From Anabas testudineus (lineage: Eukaryota > Chordata > Actinopteri > Anabantiformes > Anabantidae), in assembly GCF_900324465.2 (NCBI RefSeq), contig NC_046620.1:11285336-11349335 (forward strand): a stretch of 64,000 nt of DNA. Reading direction: 5' to 3'. The position numbers were made by a program, and so were the translations under genes. The notes beneath the pieces were generated by a model, which was not told where the DNA came from, ran no database searches, and saw only the letters and a list, made by a program, of their open reading frames with translations. This document shows, piece by piece, positions 24,901 through 36,689 of the stretch (its first letter is position 1; each line of letters starts with the position of its first letter).

Positions 24901-26715
24901 CATATTGTCAGCAAATCTTATGATAACACCACATATGCTGTGGACCATCTTGTGATCTAAGTAAGTGTTCTAATAATTAGCAGGACAAACTGTCAAGATT
25001 AAAACAGCTCTAATACTGACTTTTGTTGCAGTCATCTTTTTCCTGCCATTCAAGCACAAAAGCATCAAGCAGCTGGTGACAAAATCAAGAACCTCGACTA
25101 ACAACTGAGCTGCAGTCAAGGTCATTGGTCCTCTCACCAACACCAAACTCAGTGATCAGTGGAGAAACAGCAAACAGGGCATCTCAGCTTGTTGCTGCTG
25201 ATTAAAAACTGACGCGGACGACTCTGTTCATCAGATTAATGAGTCACGATTTGATGGACTAATTATTGTATCTTAGGGAAACATCTCGGTGTCAGTGTCA
25301 TTAGCTCAAATGGATTCAACTTAAAAATTAGCTGATACCAAAAAAACAACACAAAACTGGAATTAGCTGTAATCAGAGTGTAAAGAGGGAGGGAGGAAAA
25401 TATACAGACATTTGTACAGGGTGTTGCTCACGGCCCAGTGTTAAAGTCTTTATGATTAATCCGGTGGGGAAATATGAATTTGGCAAGATTAGACGAACTC
25501 AGAGCAACAAAACTGTCGCTCTCAACATTTGTTTTCTTGACATGAGCACTGAAATGCGTCTAAATGAGTATCAATAAAGACGGTCAATGAAATAAAAAGG
25601 TATAATCACAGATAACTACCACAGTGTATGAGGCAGACTTAATGTTCATGCATTGGAAGAGAAAATCCTGTCCATGGTCCTCTGACATGAGAATCAGATC
25701 AGGATGTTTTTATGGAAATAAATTAAAGCCTGCAGCAGAATCTCCTGCTAAATTTGCTAAAATGCACAATAAAGTGCTACAGAATTTGATCAGACAAAAT
25801 TCAACCAAGGCCAGTCCTGACAGCAGCTAGGACACTGAGAGGTTAGAGGATTTATGAGCTGTAATAGCCCGGCTGGTTGAGCGTGTATGTATTGTGGTAC
25901 TGTAACCTACATTCAGCTGTTTACTAAGCAAAACGCAGACAGACAGAGTCAGTTTTCTGACCACACATGTGCTTATTCCTTACTGTATGAAACACACACA
26001 AACATGCAGGACTAATCTAAGTATCTCAACAAGATCAGCACCAGATATTTGCTGTTCACAGTCCTATTTCCATATAAATGTGGAAACTGGCAGCTGTCAT
26101 TTAGATCCCGTCGTGCTATTGATCTGGCCCCATGCAAAAATAAAAAATAAAAATAAAAAAAACAAAAAGGCCACATCTGGGGGTTTTGTTGATTTGCAGC
26201 TGGGACAAAAGGCTGCACGCCTGCGTTTATCTGCAATGGGTCATTTCTCCAGCATCAATCACCGACATTAAAGCCAACATTCACCGAGGTCTTGCAGGGC
26301 CACATCACGACTCACGTCTATTTTCGTGGAGATCCCAAACATTAAGGCCACAGTGAGTCGTGATGGAAGCATTTCTGCAGTAAAAACACCGGCTGCTGTT
26401 CTTGTAGGCCCCCTCTTCTCTAACCCACTGCTCCACTTCTCACAGGGGGAAGCTCCACCTTGTTCTTAGCTGTCGTTTGGTTTCCCACCGATGTCCTGGC
26501 CTTGCGCTGGACGCTCCTGCTGCGCTTTATTTACGCACTTGCACAAACTCGATACGCCCCGAAATGATTCAGCATGCAGGCGGCGGGGCTCTACATGTCG
26601 TGTGTTTACCTCGGGGACTTGAATCCTGCAGGTACGGGGGAGCAGTGGGGGTCACATTCTCGCTGTTGGGGCCCGACAGCAGCGGAGATCGCTCGTCCAT
26701 GCCGTCGGAGGCCAT
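18634..26715 (-). CDS. pip4p2: Type 2 phosphatidylinositol-4,5-bisphosphate 4-phosphatase (TMEM55A)
   Basis: Late endosome/lysosome and plasma-membrane protein reported to remove the 4-phosphate from PI(4,5)P2. Seven coding exons on the minus strand: 26715-26610, 22931-22783, 22452-22346, 22154-22031, 20882-20830, 19083-18993 and 18777-18634. All have GT-AG borders and phases that join to 257 codons, the same length as human PIP4P2. The start gives [13 protein letters not shown]. Cysteine pairs typical of the family follow (CRVCQSL, CTVCNEA, CPCNCLL). The family's C-x5-R motif CKDTSRR is intact with its cysteine at residue 107. Further on are [11 protein letters not shown] and KCPHCKK. Two C-terminal membrane segments ([16 protein letters not shown], then [14 protein letters not shown]) precede the tail. 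The intron at 18992-18778 is only 215 bp and more than a third of it is TA repeat. Confidence 0.97.
18892..18969. repeat. (TA)n tract in a short pip4p2 intron
   Basis: About 39 uninterrupted TA units. The tract starts 23 bases inside the donor of the 215-bp intron between pip4p2 exons 6 and 7. It is self-complementary and produces spurious Tyr-Ile open frames. Confidence 0.97.
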
Positions 26716-26948
26716 GTCGGTAACCGTGACAAATGACGGGCAGAGGCGGAGGAACGGCTCCTGGCTGCACCGAGTCTCCACTCAGCACGGAGGAGCAGCC
26801 AGCGGCTGGGTGCTGGTGCCGAGTTGCTCCAGTCCAGCAGCCCCGGTGACGGCAGCCTGGAGGAGGAGGAGCTCCACGGTGCTCCCCGCCCCTCGGACGC
26901 AGGGCCCCGGGCATGGGCAGAGCCCCTGAGCTGTGGATGTGGAGCCAA
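26716..26948 (-). promoter_or_regulatory. pip4p2: GC-rich 5' region of pip4p2
   Basis: The sequence around and just upstream of the pip4p2 start codon (roughly 26440-26948) is clearly richer in G, C and CpG than the surrounding AT-rich DNA, as expected for a CpG-island promoter. The open frames of 100-150 codons here on both strands are a by-product of the GC content. A short CA run follows at 26949-26967. Confidence 0.55.
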
Positions 26949-26967
26949 ACACACACACACACACACA

Positions 26968-28558
26968 GGACGCAGTGATGGAATTTAATTTGAAAAGACA
27001 AGAAACGGTGCTCGAGGTGTGAATTCACTTGATCTTGGAACACATGCACATACAGAGCTGCTAGGATTTAGGATCAGTGTGTAGAAAAGCTGTTGGGTTC
27101 CAAATGAGCAGATAAAATTCAGTTTAATGAGGAGTCAGTGGTGAAATCAAGCAGTTTCCAGTCATTGGCACTAGATGTCAGTGTAGGATTATTGTCTTAT
27201 CAATTACAGACGACCAAAGCACAGCTACTCACTCACAAATGTCCATAAGTGAATTGTTCATAAGTATTTGGACATTCATTTGTATAAGGTTGGTGCTTTC
27301 ATTCCTTTGACTGTGAGCTGCAGCACAGCAGATATGAAATTAGTAGTTTACAGAACTTACTAACAATTAAATAAATAAAAGAAGCACTTCTATTAAATTA
27401 TAAAATATTTTTGGGAAGAACTTCATAGGAATTAATTTACCAGACAAAACACAGACTGATAAGCTGCTCTTTAACATATCGCATGAAGCAGGCATTATAT
27501 AAGTAAGACTTATAGTTCACCCTTATTAAACTCCTATATTTCACCAACAAAAATCATAAGTCCTTTACAATGAGACCTCCGACAAAGAAATGGATTAAAA
27601 TTTACCCCACAGACTTCAGAAAGTGACTTATACATATTACAAATAAACAAGCTCTGTGTAGTAAACAATGCTGTGTAAATTAAAACATTTTTATGGAACC
27701 TGGTAAAGCAAACATTGCAATAAAGTATAAAAAATACACAAATATGAAAGTTGGCACCTTAACCTTGGTCTCTCATTACCTTCAAAATCATAATGCTGCA
27801 GCAAAGATCCAATGCAAAACTGAGTCAAAGCATGACTTAAAACACAGTCACTGTCTGGTTATTGTAACTCGAAAAGTACTAATATCTTTGCAGAAAGGAC
27901 TGTGGTGATGTGAAACAGCATTTCACAGTTCCTCCCTGTTCAGGAGTGACCAGGTTCACAGAGCCTGTTACAATTTATCCCAAAATGAACTGTACATATT
28001 TCAAGGTTGGTGTTGTGTGTCTCATGTCCACCCCACCCCCCAAAATTACAACACTCTGGGTTGTTTGTGCCAAAATTCATCTCCCATTCCTTGTTGCTTA
28101 TGTCAGGATTTAAGCCTCAGGCTGTATAAATGTATTCCCTGGACATTCAAAAGAATCACTAAATAAACACAGATGGTGTAAATTAAACTCAAGTTTCTCC
28201 ACCATGGGATAATTATGTTTCTATCCTTTAACAGCAGTAGCCTATATTTGTATATATATCAAACTGTTTCATCATGACTGAATGATGTCTGAGTGTTTTG
28301 AACTTGAAGCTGAGCCAAAATCAAGGCTGCTTATGTTCAGGACATTGTAAGATGGCTCATAAATTCCAGGACAATCACACCTGGACTCCTCCATAAACTC
28401 CAGTCACAAGGTCTGCAATCATAGTCTTTAGAGTCAAACAAATCTGTAAATTAAAATTTGAATTTACAAGTCTCAACAAATGTACAAAAGTAGAAAAAAA
28501 ATGCCTGCATCTTTCCAGAAAGGCACTCAGGTTTGTTGTTGCGCGTAATTAGAGTTTC
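26968..28558. other. Intergenic interval, nothing recognised
   Basis: This lies between the pip4p2 promoter and the putative 5' exon of the next plus-strand gene. It is AT-rich with no exon, repeat family or RNA gene that I can identify. Confidence 0.5.
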
Positions 28559-28784
28559 TCACCCGGTGTGCACGTCTATTTTAAATAATCTGGGGTAAAT
28601 TTCCTTCATGTCCTCCAAACAGTCTGAAGGGAAATCTTTGCTCCCAGCTCTGCTGGCCAGTAAATAGTGATTCATATCGCATGTAACAGGCTGCAGCCAG
28701 CGACTCACTTTTTCCGACGACTTCAGGCACCAGACGAGCGTCGCAGCGCTCACAGACTACTTCGTCGCTGGGGTTTCTTTGCAA
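28559..28784 (+). promoter_or_regulatory. Putative promoter and 5' noncoding exon of the coiled-coil gene
   Basis: A more GC-rich island ends in a strong donor, TTTGCAAG then GTAAGA, at 28784/28785. The next good acceptor with a coding exon is TTTCAG at 29470-29475, 11 bases before the ATG at 29487. I infer a noncoding leader exon spliced across about 690 bp. The transcription start is not defined by sequence alone. Confidence 0.4.
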
Positions 28785-29486
28785 GGTAAGAACCTTTAAG
28801 CCCAGTCAACAAATGTGAATTTATTACCGTATTAAAGTGAAAATGATGTTTTTTCCATCGAGCCTAGTTGTTGCAGTGATTAGAAGTTGCGCTTTAAATT
28901 TGGGGCTCTGTTATTTTCCAAAACCTATTGTGCTGCAAAGTACCGTGAAGCAGCCAAAATGAAAATAAAACTTCCTGTAAGGAAAGGAAGAAATAAAATA
29001 AATCAATGCAGCAGTATTTTAGAGATGTATAAAATACTACCAAGTAAGTAATGTGTTCTAATTTGGCCAAAATGCATTGTAACTGCTGTTCTTTTGATTA
29101 AACGTAACATAATGTGTAGTTTTATTTTGAAAGAAAACCCCATGTTGGCCATATAGAAAGTTGTGTTCTTCACTTTTAAATAATTCTCCATATAAATCTT
29201 AGATACATGTGATCATTAAATACCTCACTTTTGCTTCCCAGCATAGGACGAACATGCACTAGTCTCTGTTTTGTTTTGGTAAGGGGAGACCCACTGTGTG
29301 AATAATAAGATAGCTTTGTTACGGGAAAAGGCCACAGTGGAAAAAGTAACTGTAATGTGCCAAGAAAATTGACTTTGCAGCCATTACAGCTGTTTGAGCT
29401 TGTTTGTGTTACACTATGAATCTGCTCCATTTTCCTAAAAGCCTGATACTGAAACCCTGACACTTTATGTTTCAGCCAGTTTGGAG

Positions 29487-31139
29487 ATGCTCCAGGGGGC
29501 AGTGAGCAGGGCCGGGCTCTGCCTGTCCTGCTGCCTCCTGCTGGGGGTCCACTTCCCAGCAGAGGGAGCAGGATCAGCAGGACCCACTCCTATGTTTCCC
29601 TCTGAAGAACAGTCTGGAGAGGACTGGGAATGGGGCTCTGGATCATTTGTTCTGAACGTGCTCGACAGTTTTCCTGGTGATAGTCCCTTTGTTACAGAGA
29701 CTCCAGGAACGCCAGTAAACTGCACCCAGCGGTTCTGGTTACCCCCTTCCTCTGCAATCTGCTGGGAAAATATAGCTGGGCCTGAAGAGTTTGCCAATTC
29801 TCGTCTGCTTGTTCTGCAGAACAGGGCTGCCCTGCAGGCTGTGTCCACCTCTAGCGGGGTAGAGGAAGGAGGGATTTCCTACAACCACCAAGCCAGAGAG
29901 GAGGTCCAAGGCATCCGCTCAGACCACCAGAGCGTGGTAGAAACTATGCAGACGATGGAGAAGGTGTTTGTCTCTCTAGAGGAAAAGAGGAAAGAGGGGA
30001 GGGAGCAGGGGGCGCTCACAAGGTGAGAAGTAGAAATGAGGACCAGATTGTATGTGTATCAGGTCTTCAGGTTGAACAACTTACAGGCTGTATGAAAATG
30101 ATTATATTTTTGTTGTTAAGTGTAGTGTTTAGTGCCTTTAAGATGACAAGCATTAGGATAATGGATCGATGGATGAAAAAGGGGTAGAATTACTTTTTTT
30201 TTTTAAAGCATCAAACTCCCCAGCACAATTTTCACGATCATTTTTAAAAGGAGCATCAGCAGTCAGCATTTTAGCTTTAAAATTAATATCTCTTCACATC
30301 CATTTGACAAAACCTTAATCATAACACTACAGACGTTATCATAATTCAAACCATGCCCGTCCTAGCTAAGTAAAGTTTTGTGCCTGTAGCTGCAATTATA
30401 CATCACTGTGCTGCGCCTGTAAAGCAAATGTATGTGGGAATAATTCAGAGACATTTGCATCAGTTTACAGATTGTCTTCCAGGGGCAGTGTCATTTTTCA
30501 GTTTTTATAACTCTTGAAATGAAGAATCAGTGTAATGAGGAAAAGTTAAAAGCCTGTGTGCTCACTTCAAAAAGACAAAACCCTTCCCCTTTTCTGACGC
30601 AATTGTTTTCTTTCCAGTTGAAAACTATGTCACAATACACAGCTTTGCCACCCCACTGAACAGTGGTAAGGCATTTACATTTCCAGTAAATACTACTTTA
30701 TTATTAGTGAGAAAATAAGGAGCACTGGATCAGATTTTGTCTGGTCCAGACCTAATACTGATTGAAAGCCAAAAAAGGCAGAGTGGGAACACCATTCAGA
30801 AAAGCAGCTGAGTCACTGTACGTGTTTTCTAACAGTCATTCATCAGGACATCTGGAGACAAGGCCCCGGCCACTTTTAGCAGCAAACTATTAGCATTTAA
30901 CTCAGTGCTGTTCTTCTGCTACATGTGAGACAAGATTAGAAGTAATGTGTTTAAATGAGTCAAGAAGATAATTACTCACAGCTTTCATCCCTTTCAGCAT
31001 GAAGGAGCATCTTACCAACACGAAGGACGCCATCGATGGCAGAGAGCACATGACAAACCACCTCGAGAATCAGTTTTCCACTTTAGAGAAGACTCTGCTT
31101 AACATGCAGCTTAGACTGAACAAACTCATCCTACAGTGA
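29487..31139 (+). CDS. Unrecognised secreted coiled-coil protein, two coding exons
   Basis: I do not recognise this protein. Coding exons are 29487-30022 and 30998-31139; the split serine codon joins them in phase to give 225 aa. The start ATG follows acceptor TTTCAG. Residues 1 to about 28 look like a signal peptide: a basic start then a hydrophobic stretch, LCLSCCLLLGVHF. Residues 29-75 are acidic and low in structure (SGEDWEWGSG). One N-glycosylation sequon, NCT, is at residue 78, and two cysteines at 79 and 92 could form a disulfide. Residues from about 128 to the end are charged and heptad-like (METMQ-type VVETMQTMEKVFVSLEEK, then QFSTLEKTLLNMQLRLNKL), which predicts a coiled coil. There is no later membrane segment. 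A polyA signal is near 31296. The splicing, signal peptide and full-length frame argue for a real gene; no function can be assigned. Confidence 0.8.
30003..30016 (+). promoter_or_regulatory. CTCF-like motif inside a coding exon
   Basis: AGCAGGGGGCGCT near the end of the first coding exon of the coiled-coil gene matches the core of the vertebrate CTCF motif. It also encodes protein here, so the match may be incidental. Confidence 0.35.
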
Positions 31140-32453
31140 CAATGGCATGGATCCACTGCCTCTTCTTCTTTCTTTATAGCAAATATCTGCATGCTTAGGA
31201 TTATGTAAGTCTGTAGCATGAGGACTTGATATGCACCGTATTTTGTCTTAAATACAGCTACTAAAGTAAAATGTGTAACCTGGAATTTGAAGAGATAAAT
31301 AAACCTAATATTATCAGGGAGTTATGCAAATGTTAAATCCAGTTTTATACTGGCCCTTTGAAAATGTTCCACATGGAGATTTCATTATCATATCAACACT
31401 TGTTATTAAAATTAAACAGGACATTTAGTGAGTTGTTAATTTCACAAATTTGCAAACTGAATGTTCAAATGTCTGAGATAAAATACAATGCGCTACAAAA
31501 TACATTTTAGACAGCACAAATCTTTATTTTCATATCAAATCTAAACAACCAATTTGTAAATAAATGACAATGATGCTTAGTAAGGTGGTTAGTTTTATAC
31601 ACCTCAAATATTGACGTGTTTCAATGTGAATTTTCATTTGGAAAGATACGGCATGCTCAGTTTCTTTGTAATTACGCTAACAGAGGTATTTGTACGTTTA
31701 CTTAGATCAAACAACTTTCAAGTATTTCTACTCACAACTCAAGCATGTTTGTAAAACTACAGTATGGCATATAAATTAAAATCTGAAAAATCAGTAAATT
31801 TCACTTTGAAAGCAGCATCTCTGAAATTAAGTGTTAACCCAATCTTATTTTAAAGGGGGATAATAGCTCAGTAGCTCAGCCATCTGTGCTGCAGATGTGT
31901 GGAATGGACTTTATCTTGGTCTGTTACATGGAGGTAAGAGAAAACTATTTGTCCTCCAGATATTTGTGGATGAAAAACAAGAGTGATATTGATGATACTG
32001 CTTCAAGAAAATCTTCGAAGATTGTCTAGATTAATGGGCAACATGCAAAATCATTCTTAAATCATAACATGTTCAAAATGTAATATTCAAGTGCATCAAC
32101 ACAGTACGTTTGTTTGTCTTTCAAAGGTCAGAAATTCTGCGGGAAAGTTCAGGAATGAATCTGAGGCTGATTTGTTTATACTGTTATTACAATATTTAAC
32201 TTGCTGGCATGAGTTTTTTATCATAAGTTTATGGTACAACTTCTATGTTCTTCTAAGTCCCTGTGTTTTTGAGTTTAAAGTTGATTTTGAAGTCTTCACC
32301 TGATTTCACAGCAGCACTGTGTGGCTTTTCTCTGACCTTCATCATGAGCCATGCAGTTGAACACAGTGTAAAAAGCACTGAGTCACTTTGCTGTCAGTGA
32401 AAGGCAGAATGTGAATAGTTGATAACAGCTGTTGACATATGAAATGCATCTTT
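31140..32453. other. Tail-to-tail interval between the coiled-coil gene and chrac1
   Basis: Contains the 3' UTR of the plus-strand gene (AATAAA near 31296) and the probable 3' UTR of chrac1 on the minus strand (minus-strand AATAAA near 31521). No other gene was seen. The small open frame at 32091-32303 is unsupported. Confidence 0.5.
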
Positions 32454-33567
32454 TTAAAAGTCAGCGTCCTCCTCTTGCATTTGCTCCAAAGACTTGAGGT
32501 AATCTCGAGCCAAGATCTTCTTAGGCAGAATATCTGTCAGTTAAAAAGAGATGATTACACTATGGTAAACACGTTACCACATCACACCATCACTGCTATG
32601 AAGGCAAAAAACACATCCAAGACCTATTCCAAATGCCTGAATTAGATTATCAAGCTAACTGTATTTCCATGGGTGATGTATGAATCTACGGTGAAGAAGT
32701 GATTTAATTATAACAGGTTCATGAAAATGCACAGCAAAGAAGTATGAAGTATCAGAAAGCAGAAATACTCCAGTATAAGTACCTCAAAATGTAACTACAC
32801 TACACACACTATATACTTAGCGAGTTCCCAACACTGTATGAGGATTTGCAGCCTTTCCTTCAGTTCATTTTAACTATTATTTGAACTGATTTACATATAG
32901 AAGCCTTCTTTGTAATAGACTGTTTTCACAGTGTGGTATTAGTACTGGAATATGAGTACTTCCTCTACTACTGCTGGAACTGACTGTATACTATTAGTAA
33001 GAAGAACCCTAACTTAGTTAGCTGGGTTCCGGGTTACAGTGGTGTTTCAGTGATAAAGGGCCAGTGTGGCCAACATGAAGTCCCTGCAGGTCTGTGACTG
33101 CAGCTGGGTCCCACCTGTGAGGAAGTGGAAGGTCTCGGTCTCCTCTGCGGTGTTAGCCAGGTCGCTGTAGGACAGGGTGTTAGTCTCCTTCCCGGAGCCG
33201 TTGTTGAACGAAGACACAGCCAGGTGCTGAACAAACAGCTCCTTCAACAACAACAAGACAAGAGCAAAAGCAAAAGCAAAGCTGAAACTCGAACACACAA
33301 GCTGGAGCAGCTACAGCTACAGTGATCCCCGAAGCTAACGCTGCTAATCCCAGCTAGCTGCAGCTGATTAACGAGCCGATGGTAAATGAGTGAAATGCGG
33401 CGTCTTACTGTCGCCTTGGTGGTGAGAAACAGAGCGTCCTGGTTGATGCTGGACACATCAGGGGAGCTCTTCATGATCAGCCTCACTCTGGAAATCGGGA
33501 GCGAGATTGACTTTTTGCTACTTGACGTTTGGTCGTCTTTGTCAGGGTTGTTTTGAGACATCTTCAT
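32454..33567 (-). CDS. chrac1: Chromatin accessibility complex subunit 1 (CHRAC-15)
   Basis: Histone-fold protein that pairs with POLE3 in the ISWI-containing CHRAC nucleosome-remodelling complex. Three exons on the minus strand: 33567-33409, 33241-33115 and 32533-32454, giving 121 aa. The start reads MKMSQNNPDKDD; a second ATG two codons later (33561) could serve instead. The NF-YC/H2A-type histone fold is clear: SLPISRVRLIMKSSPDVSSI, then TKATELFVQHLA, then YSDLANTAEETETFHFL and DILPKKILARDYLKSL. The acidic C-terminal tail is short (EEDADF), shorter than the human tail. It is divergently arranged with gatad1 across about 1.1 kb. Confidence 0.96.
32745..32985. repeat. Composite of degenerate teleost dispersed repeats
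   Basis: The left part has AAATACTCCAGTATAAGTAC and CTCAAAATGTAACT, like the repeat at 1225-1370. The right part has TTTTCACAGTGTGGTATTAG and GAGTACTTCCTCTACTAC, which I recognise as another segment of the same or an allied teleost repeat. The two parts appear to be in opposite orientation. It lies in the chrac1 intron. Confidence 0.55.
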
Positions 33568-33666
33568 GAGGACAAGGCGGTAGACAGGAGGAACTTCAAG
33601 TATTGTTTTGAACAGTGACGACTTTCTTCTTCTGCAGCCTGATGATAAACGTTTAGCTGGATTACT

Positions 33667-33678
33667 GCCCCCTGCTGG
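33667..33678 (-). promoter_or_regulatory. CTCF-like motif between chrac1 and gatad1
   Basis: GCCCCCTGCTGG is the reverse complement of CCAGCAGGGGGC, a strong vertebrate CTCF core. It lies about 100 bp upstream of the chrac1 start codon on its 5' side. Confidence 0.5.
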
Positions 33679-34355
33679 ACAGGAGGAGCTTCAGCTCATG
33701 ACTGAGAAGGACACACATGAAAAGTGCCTAAAAATAACTACATGTATTTATATATTATACAAAATATATGTTTTTATATTATATTTTCATACTTTTACAA
33801 TTATATATAATAAAAAAAATACTCTAATGCGATTCAAGTGGAATTGCTATGTACATGCTACTAATTGGGAGTAGTTTAAGATGTTGGTAGTTTGTGCCCT
33901 GAAATTCACACAATTTGTCCTTGTCATTTTGTTTTTTAAGTTTAAATGAAGCTTTTAAAAAAACAGGGATGTCTGTAGGTCAACAAAAAGTGATCTGTAA
34001 TCCAGAGAAGGCCTGGTTTGTGGTGGCACAAAATCAATATAAAAATCTGCATTGTATTGCTAAGTTGGAAGATAAACTGTATTTATATGTAAAGTAAAAA
34101 GCAGTGGGCCTTATCTTGATCACTGAAGAACACCTTTATCAACCAGGGGATTTGGTGACAGATTAAACCTTAAGAGAGATGTGATTTTAACCAGTAGGGA
34201 GAAATACCTAAAACAATCCAGTAAGGAGCTTAAAATCAATACCAATAACAAAACAATTTAACAGGGTCAACCACAATCGCAGGTGCAGAAGTGCAAAAGT
34301 ACAAAGTAAATAATTTCCAAACTCTACCATTTCAATTCATTCAGTGTCCTCCAGT

Positions 34356-34370
34356 CCAGCGGGGGCGCTA
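34356..34370 (+). promoter_or_regulatory. CTCF-like motif upstream of gatad1
   Basis: TCCAGCGGGGGCGCT matches the CTCF core on the plus strand with one change (G for A). With the site at 33667 it makes a divergent pair spanning the chrac1-gatad1 interval. Confidence 0.45.
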
Positions 34371-34694
34371 AAGCGATTCAGAACTACCACAGAAGAAGAG
34401 TGGATGTCAAACGCCAGCGCAGAAGAAGAAACAGTGGCGCTACAATGGCGGTGATTTGTCTTCTCAAACAGTCCAGGTTTCTATTTAGTGTTGTGATTGT
34501 TATTGTCAGTAGTCTAATGTCATAGCCATCTTTCCAAAGTCTGTCTGTTGTGCAGAGAAAATATCCGTGTGTTTGTTGGTGTCATTTGCTGGAGTCACAC
34601 CAGCACCAGTCTAATTTAGATAAACTGTTAGCAGGAGTCGAGTGAGCCGCTTCTCCTCATTGTTTATTTCTTCGTCATTTTCTGACAATTAACG

Positions 34695-36464
34695 ATGCCG
34701 CTGGGTTTGAAACCATGCTGCGCTGTCTGCAAGACGAATTCTTCGTCGATGTGGAAGAAAGGAAACCAGGGAGAAATCCTGTGCAACAACTGCACAGGAA
34801 AGAGCACCGGCGGCGGAGCATCAGGACCCTCCATCTCCTCCAACACTCAGCCCAGCAATGGCGGAGGCAAGCAGGTCAGTTCATCTGTGTAATGTTTGTA
34901 AACATGGGCTGTTTGTTGCCGGTACACTTATATTTTGTGATGTTTTTAAAGATGCTCCTACTCCAAAATAAAACATCTTCAAATGTTGCTTCTGGTCTAA
35001 TAGTTCAATTCAGTTGAATTTAGTAGTTACCTCTTTAATCTGAACAGCAGAGGAGAAGACTGTAGTGAAGTGATGATAACAAATCATAGAGCAGCTTCAT
35101 GTCCTATGAAGAATAATAATAAAAATACTCAGTATAACAAATCTGGTGTTATTAGTGTTGCATTTATAAGTGGATTTTCTAATTTCCATCTTTTAGAGAC
35201 TGTTGTTTATGTCGCTGACATTCGGATCTTCAAGTAATATGTAATTTAACTATAAACATAATAAAGGTCTTTTTTTTTTTTTGGTGGGGTGATAGTTCAG
35301 CTAAAGCAAGCCTTCCTCAGGTCCTGGAACAATATGATTTAGCGCTTTTATTTTTCTGATTTCTCAGACTCAAACAATACTCATTAAAATAATAATAAAG
35401 AGTTGCAGCCTAAGAGATGCTGTATTAGGTGGATTGTAATTTATAGAGGCTGCTGCGCAAAGCATGGTGAACTGCTGCAAAATACCTTGTACATGTTGTT
35501 TTTGTCTTCAGTCGAAGCAGGAGATTCACAGGAGGTCTGCGAGGCTCAGAAGCACCAAGTACAAAGCACCAGCATCTGAGAAGAAAGTGTCAACAAAGGG
35601 AAAGGGAAGAAGACACATATTTAAGTTAAAAAATGTAAGTTTGACATGAATTTGATTTGCAAATTTCATTGTTTCTCATGTTATTGTAGTGTACTATAAA
35701 TGAATTTATTTACCTTGATCTTTTTCCTCAGCCAATCAAAGCCCCTGAATCTGTTGCAACAATAATAACATCAGAATCAGTGTTTCATAAGGTACGGCGT
35801 TCTTACCAAGCAAACATAATGTCATCTTTCAGTTTTGTATTACTGATAATGTCCTGTACGCAGTTTTTGCATCTTCCTATCTGTTTTCAGCATTTCTACA
35901 TCTAGTTACACTATATCAACTACACTATGATGCTGAACTTTTATCCTTTTATACATGTGAAGGAGCCTGGCTGTAGTCTTCCTTACTCTTATTGTTTGTA
36001 TCCACAGGGTGTTTACTACCAGACAGGAGATGTGATCAAAGTAATAGATGAAGATGACGGGAAGCCGTATTATGCTCAGATTCGGGGCTTTGTGCAGGAC
36101 CAGTACTGTGAAAAGAGTGCAGCATTGACCTGGTTAATCCCCACCCAGGCCAGCCCAAAGGACCATTTTGATCCCAGCACATATATTCTTGGTGAGTAAT
36201 GGGAAATCAGAATTGCGCCAATTTTAAGCTATATACTGTATGTGGCAAGTTAAGAAATATATGTTTCTTCCAGGTCCTGAAGAGGATCTGCCTAGAAAAA
36301 TGGAGTACCTGGAGTTTGTGTGTCACGCTCCCTCTGAATATTTCAAGTCACGGAGCTCTCCGTTTCCTACCATCCCCATCCGACCAGAAAAGGGCTACAT
36401 CTGGACTCACATAGGACCCACACCAGCACTCACGGTCAAAGAATCTGTGGGTGGCAGCAGCTAA
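34695..36464 (+). CDS. gatad1: GATA zinc finger domain-containing protein 1
   Basis: Nuclear chromatin-associated protein known to be found with complexes that read H3K4me3. Five exons: 34695-34874, 35512-35634, 35732-35791, 36008-36191 and 36274-36464, joining in phase to 245 aa. The start gives MPLGLKPCCAVCKTNSSSMW. The single GATA-type finger is intact, with cysteines at 9, 12, 30 and 33 (C-x2-C-x17-C-x2-C). A serine/glycine-rich linker and a basic stretch (RRSARLRSTKYK) follow. The C-terminal BAH-like region has GVYYQTGDVIKVIDEDDGKP and YYAQIRGFVQDQYCEKSAAL. The end is HIGPTPALTVKESVGGSS. A polyA signal AATAAA lies at 36676-36681. Human GATAD1 is slightly longer (about 269 aa), mainly in the low-complexity linker. 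Confidence 0.97.
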
Positions 36465-36689
36465 CAGGACTCTGATGTGGACTTGGTCTGTTGCTTTTAA
36501 ACAGACATTTGTACATTTATGTAATATATTGGAAACAAATATGGTTGTTAACCATAGTGACTACTTCAGATTGAGGATGAGCTGTTATTTGGTACATAAG
36601 AAACTATGTGTAACTACATTTCAAACAAGTTGTTTATAATGGCTGCATCATTTGAATATTACTTTTGTATTTAGTAATAAACAGCAAAA

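Larger units (their letters stand above)
33568..34694. promoter_or_regulatory. Divergent promoter interval of chrac1 and gatad1
   Basis: The two genes point away from each other. The middle (about 33720-34330) is AT-rich and shows no exon. The gatad1 side contains ACAATGGCGGTG at 34443-34454, a YY1-like core. If transcribed, its ATG at 34445 would begin a 26-codon upstream open frame ending at 34525, before the real gatad1 start. Confidence 0.5.

Noticed and set aside
26477-27049. Several overlapping open frames of 100-150 codons on both strands around the pip4p2 first exon
   Set aside because: They are shadows caused by GC-rich sequence. Only the minus-strand frame starting at 26715 continues into the homologous exons.
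31857-31930. tRNA-like phrase TAGCTCAGTAGCTCAGC
   Set aside because: It resembles an A box but there is no B box or cloverleaf downstream.
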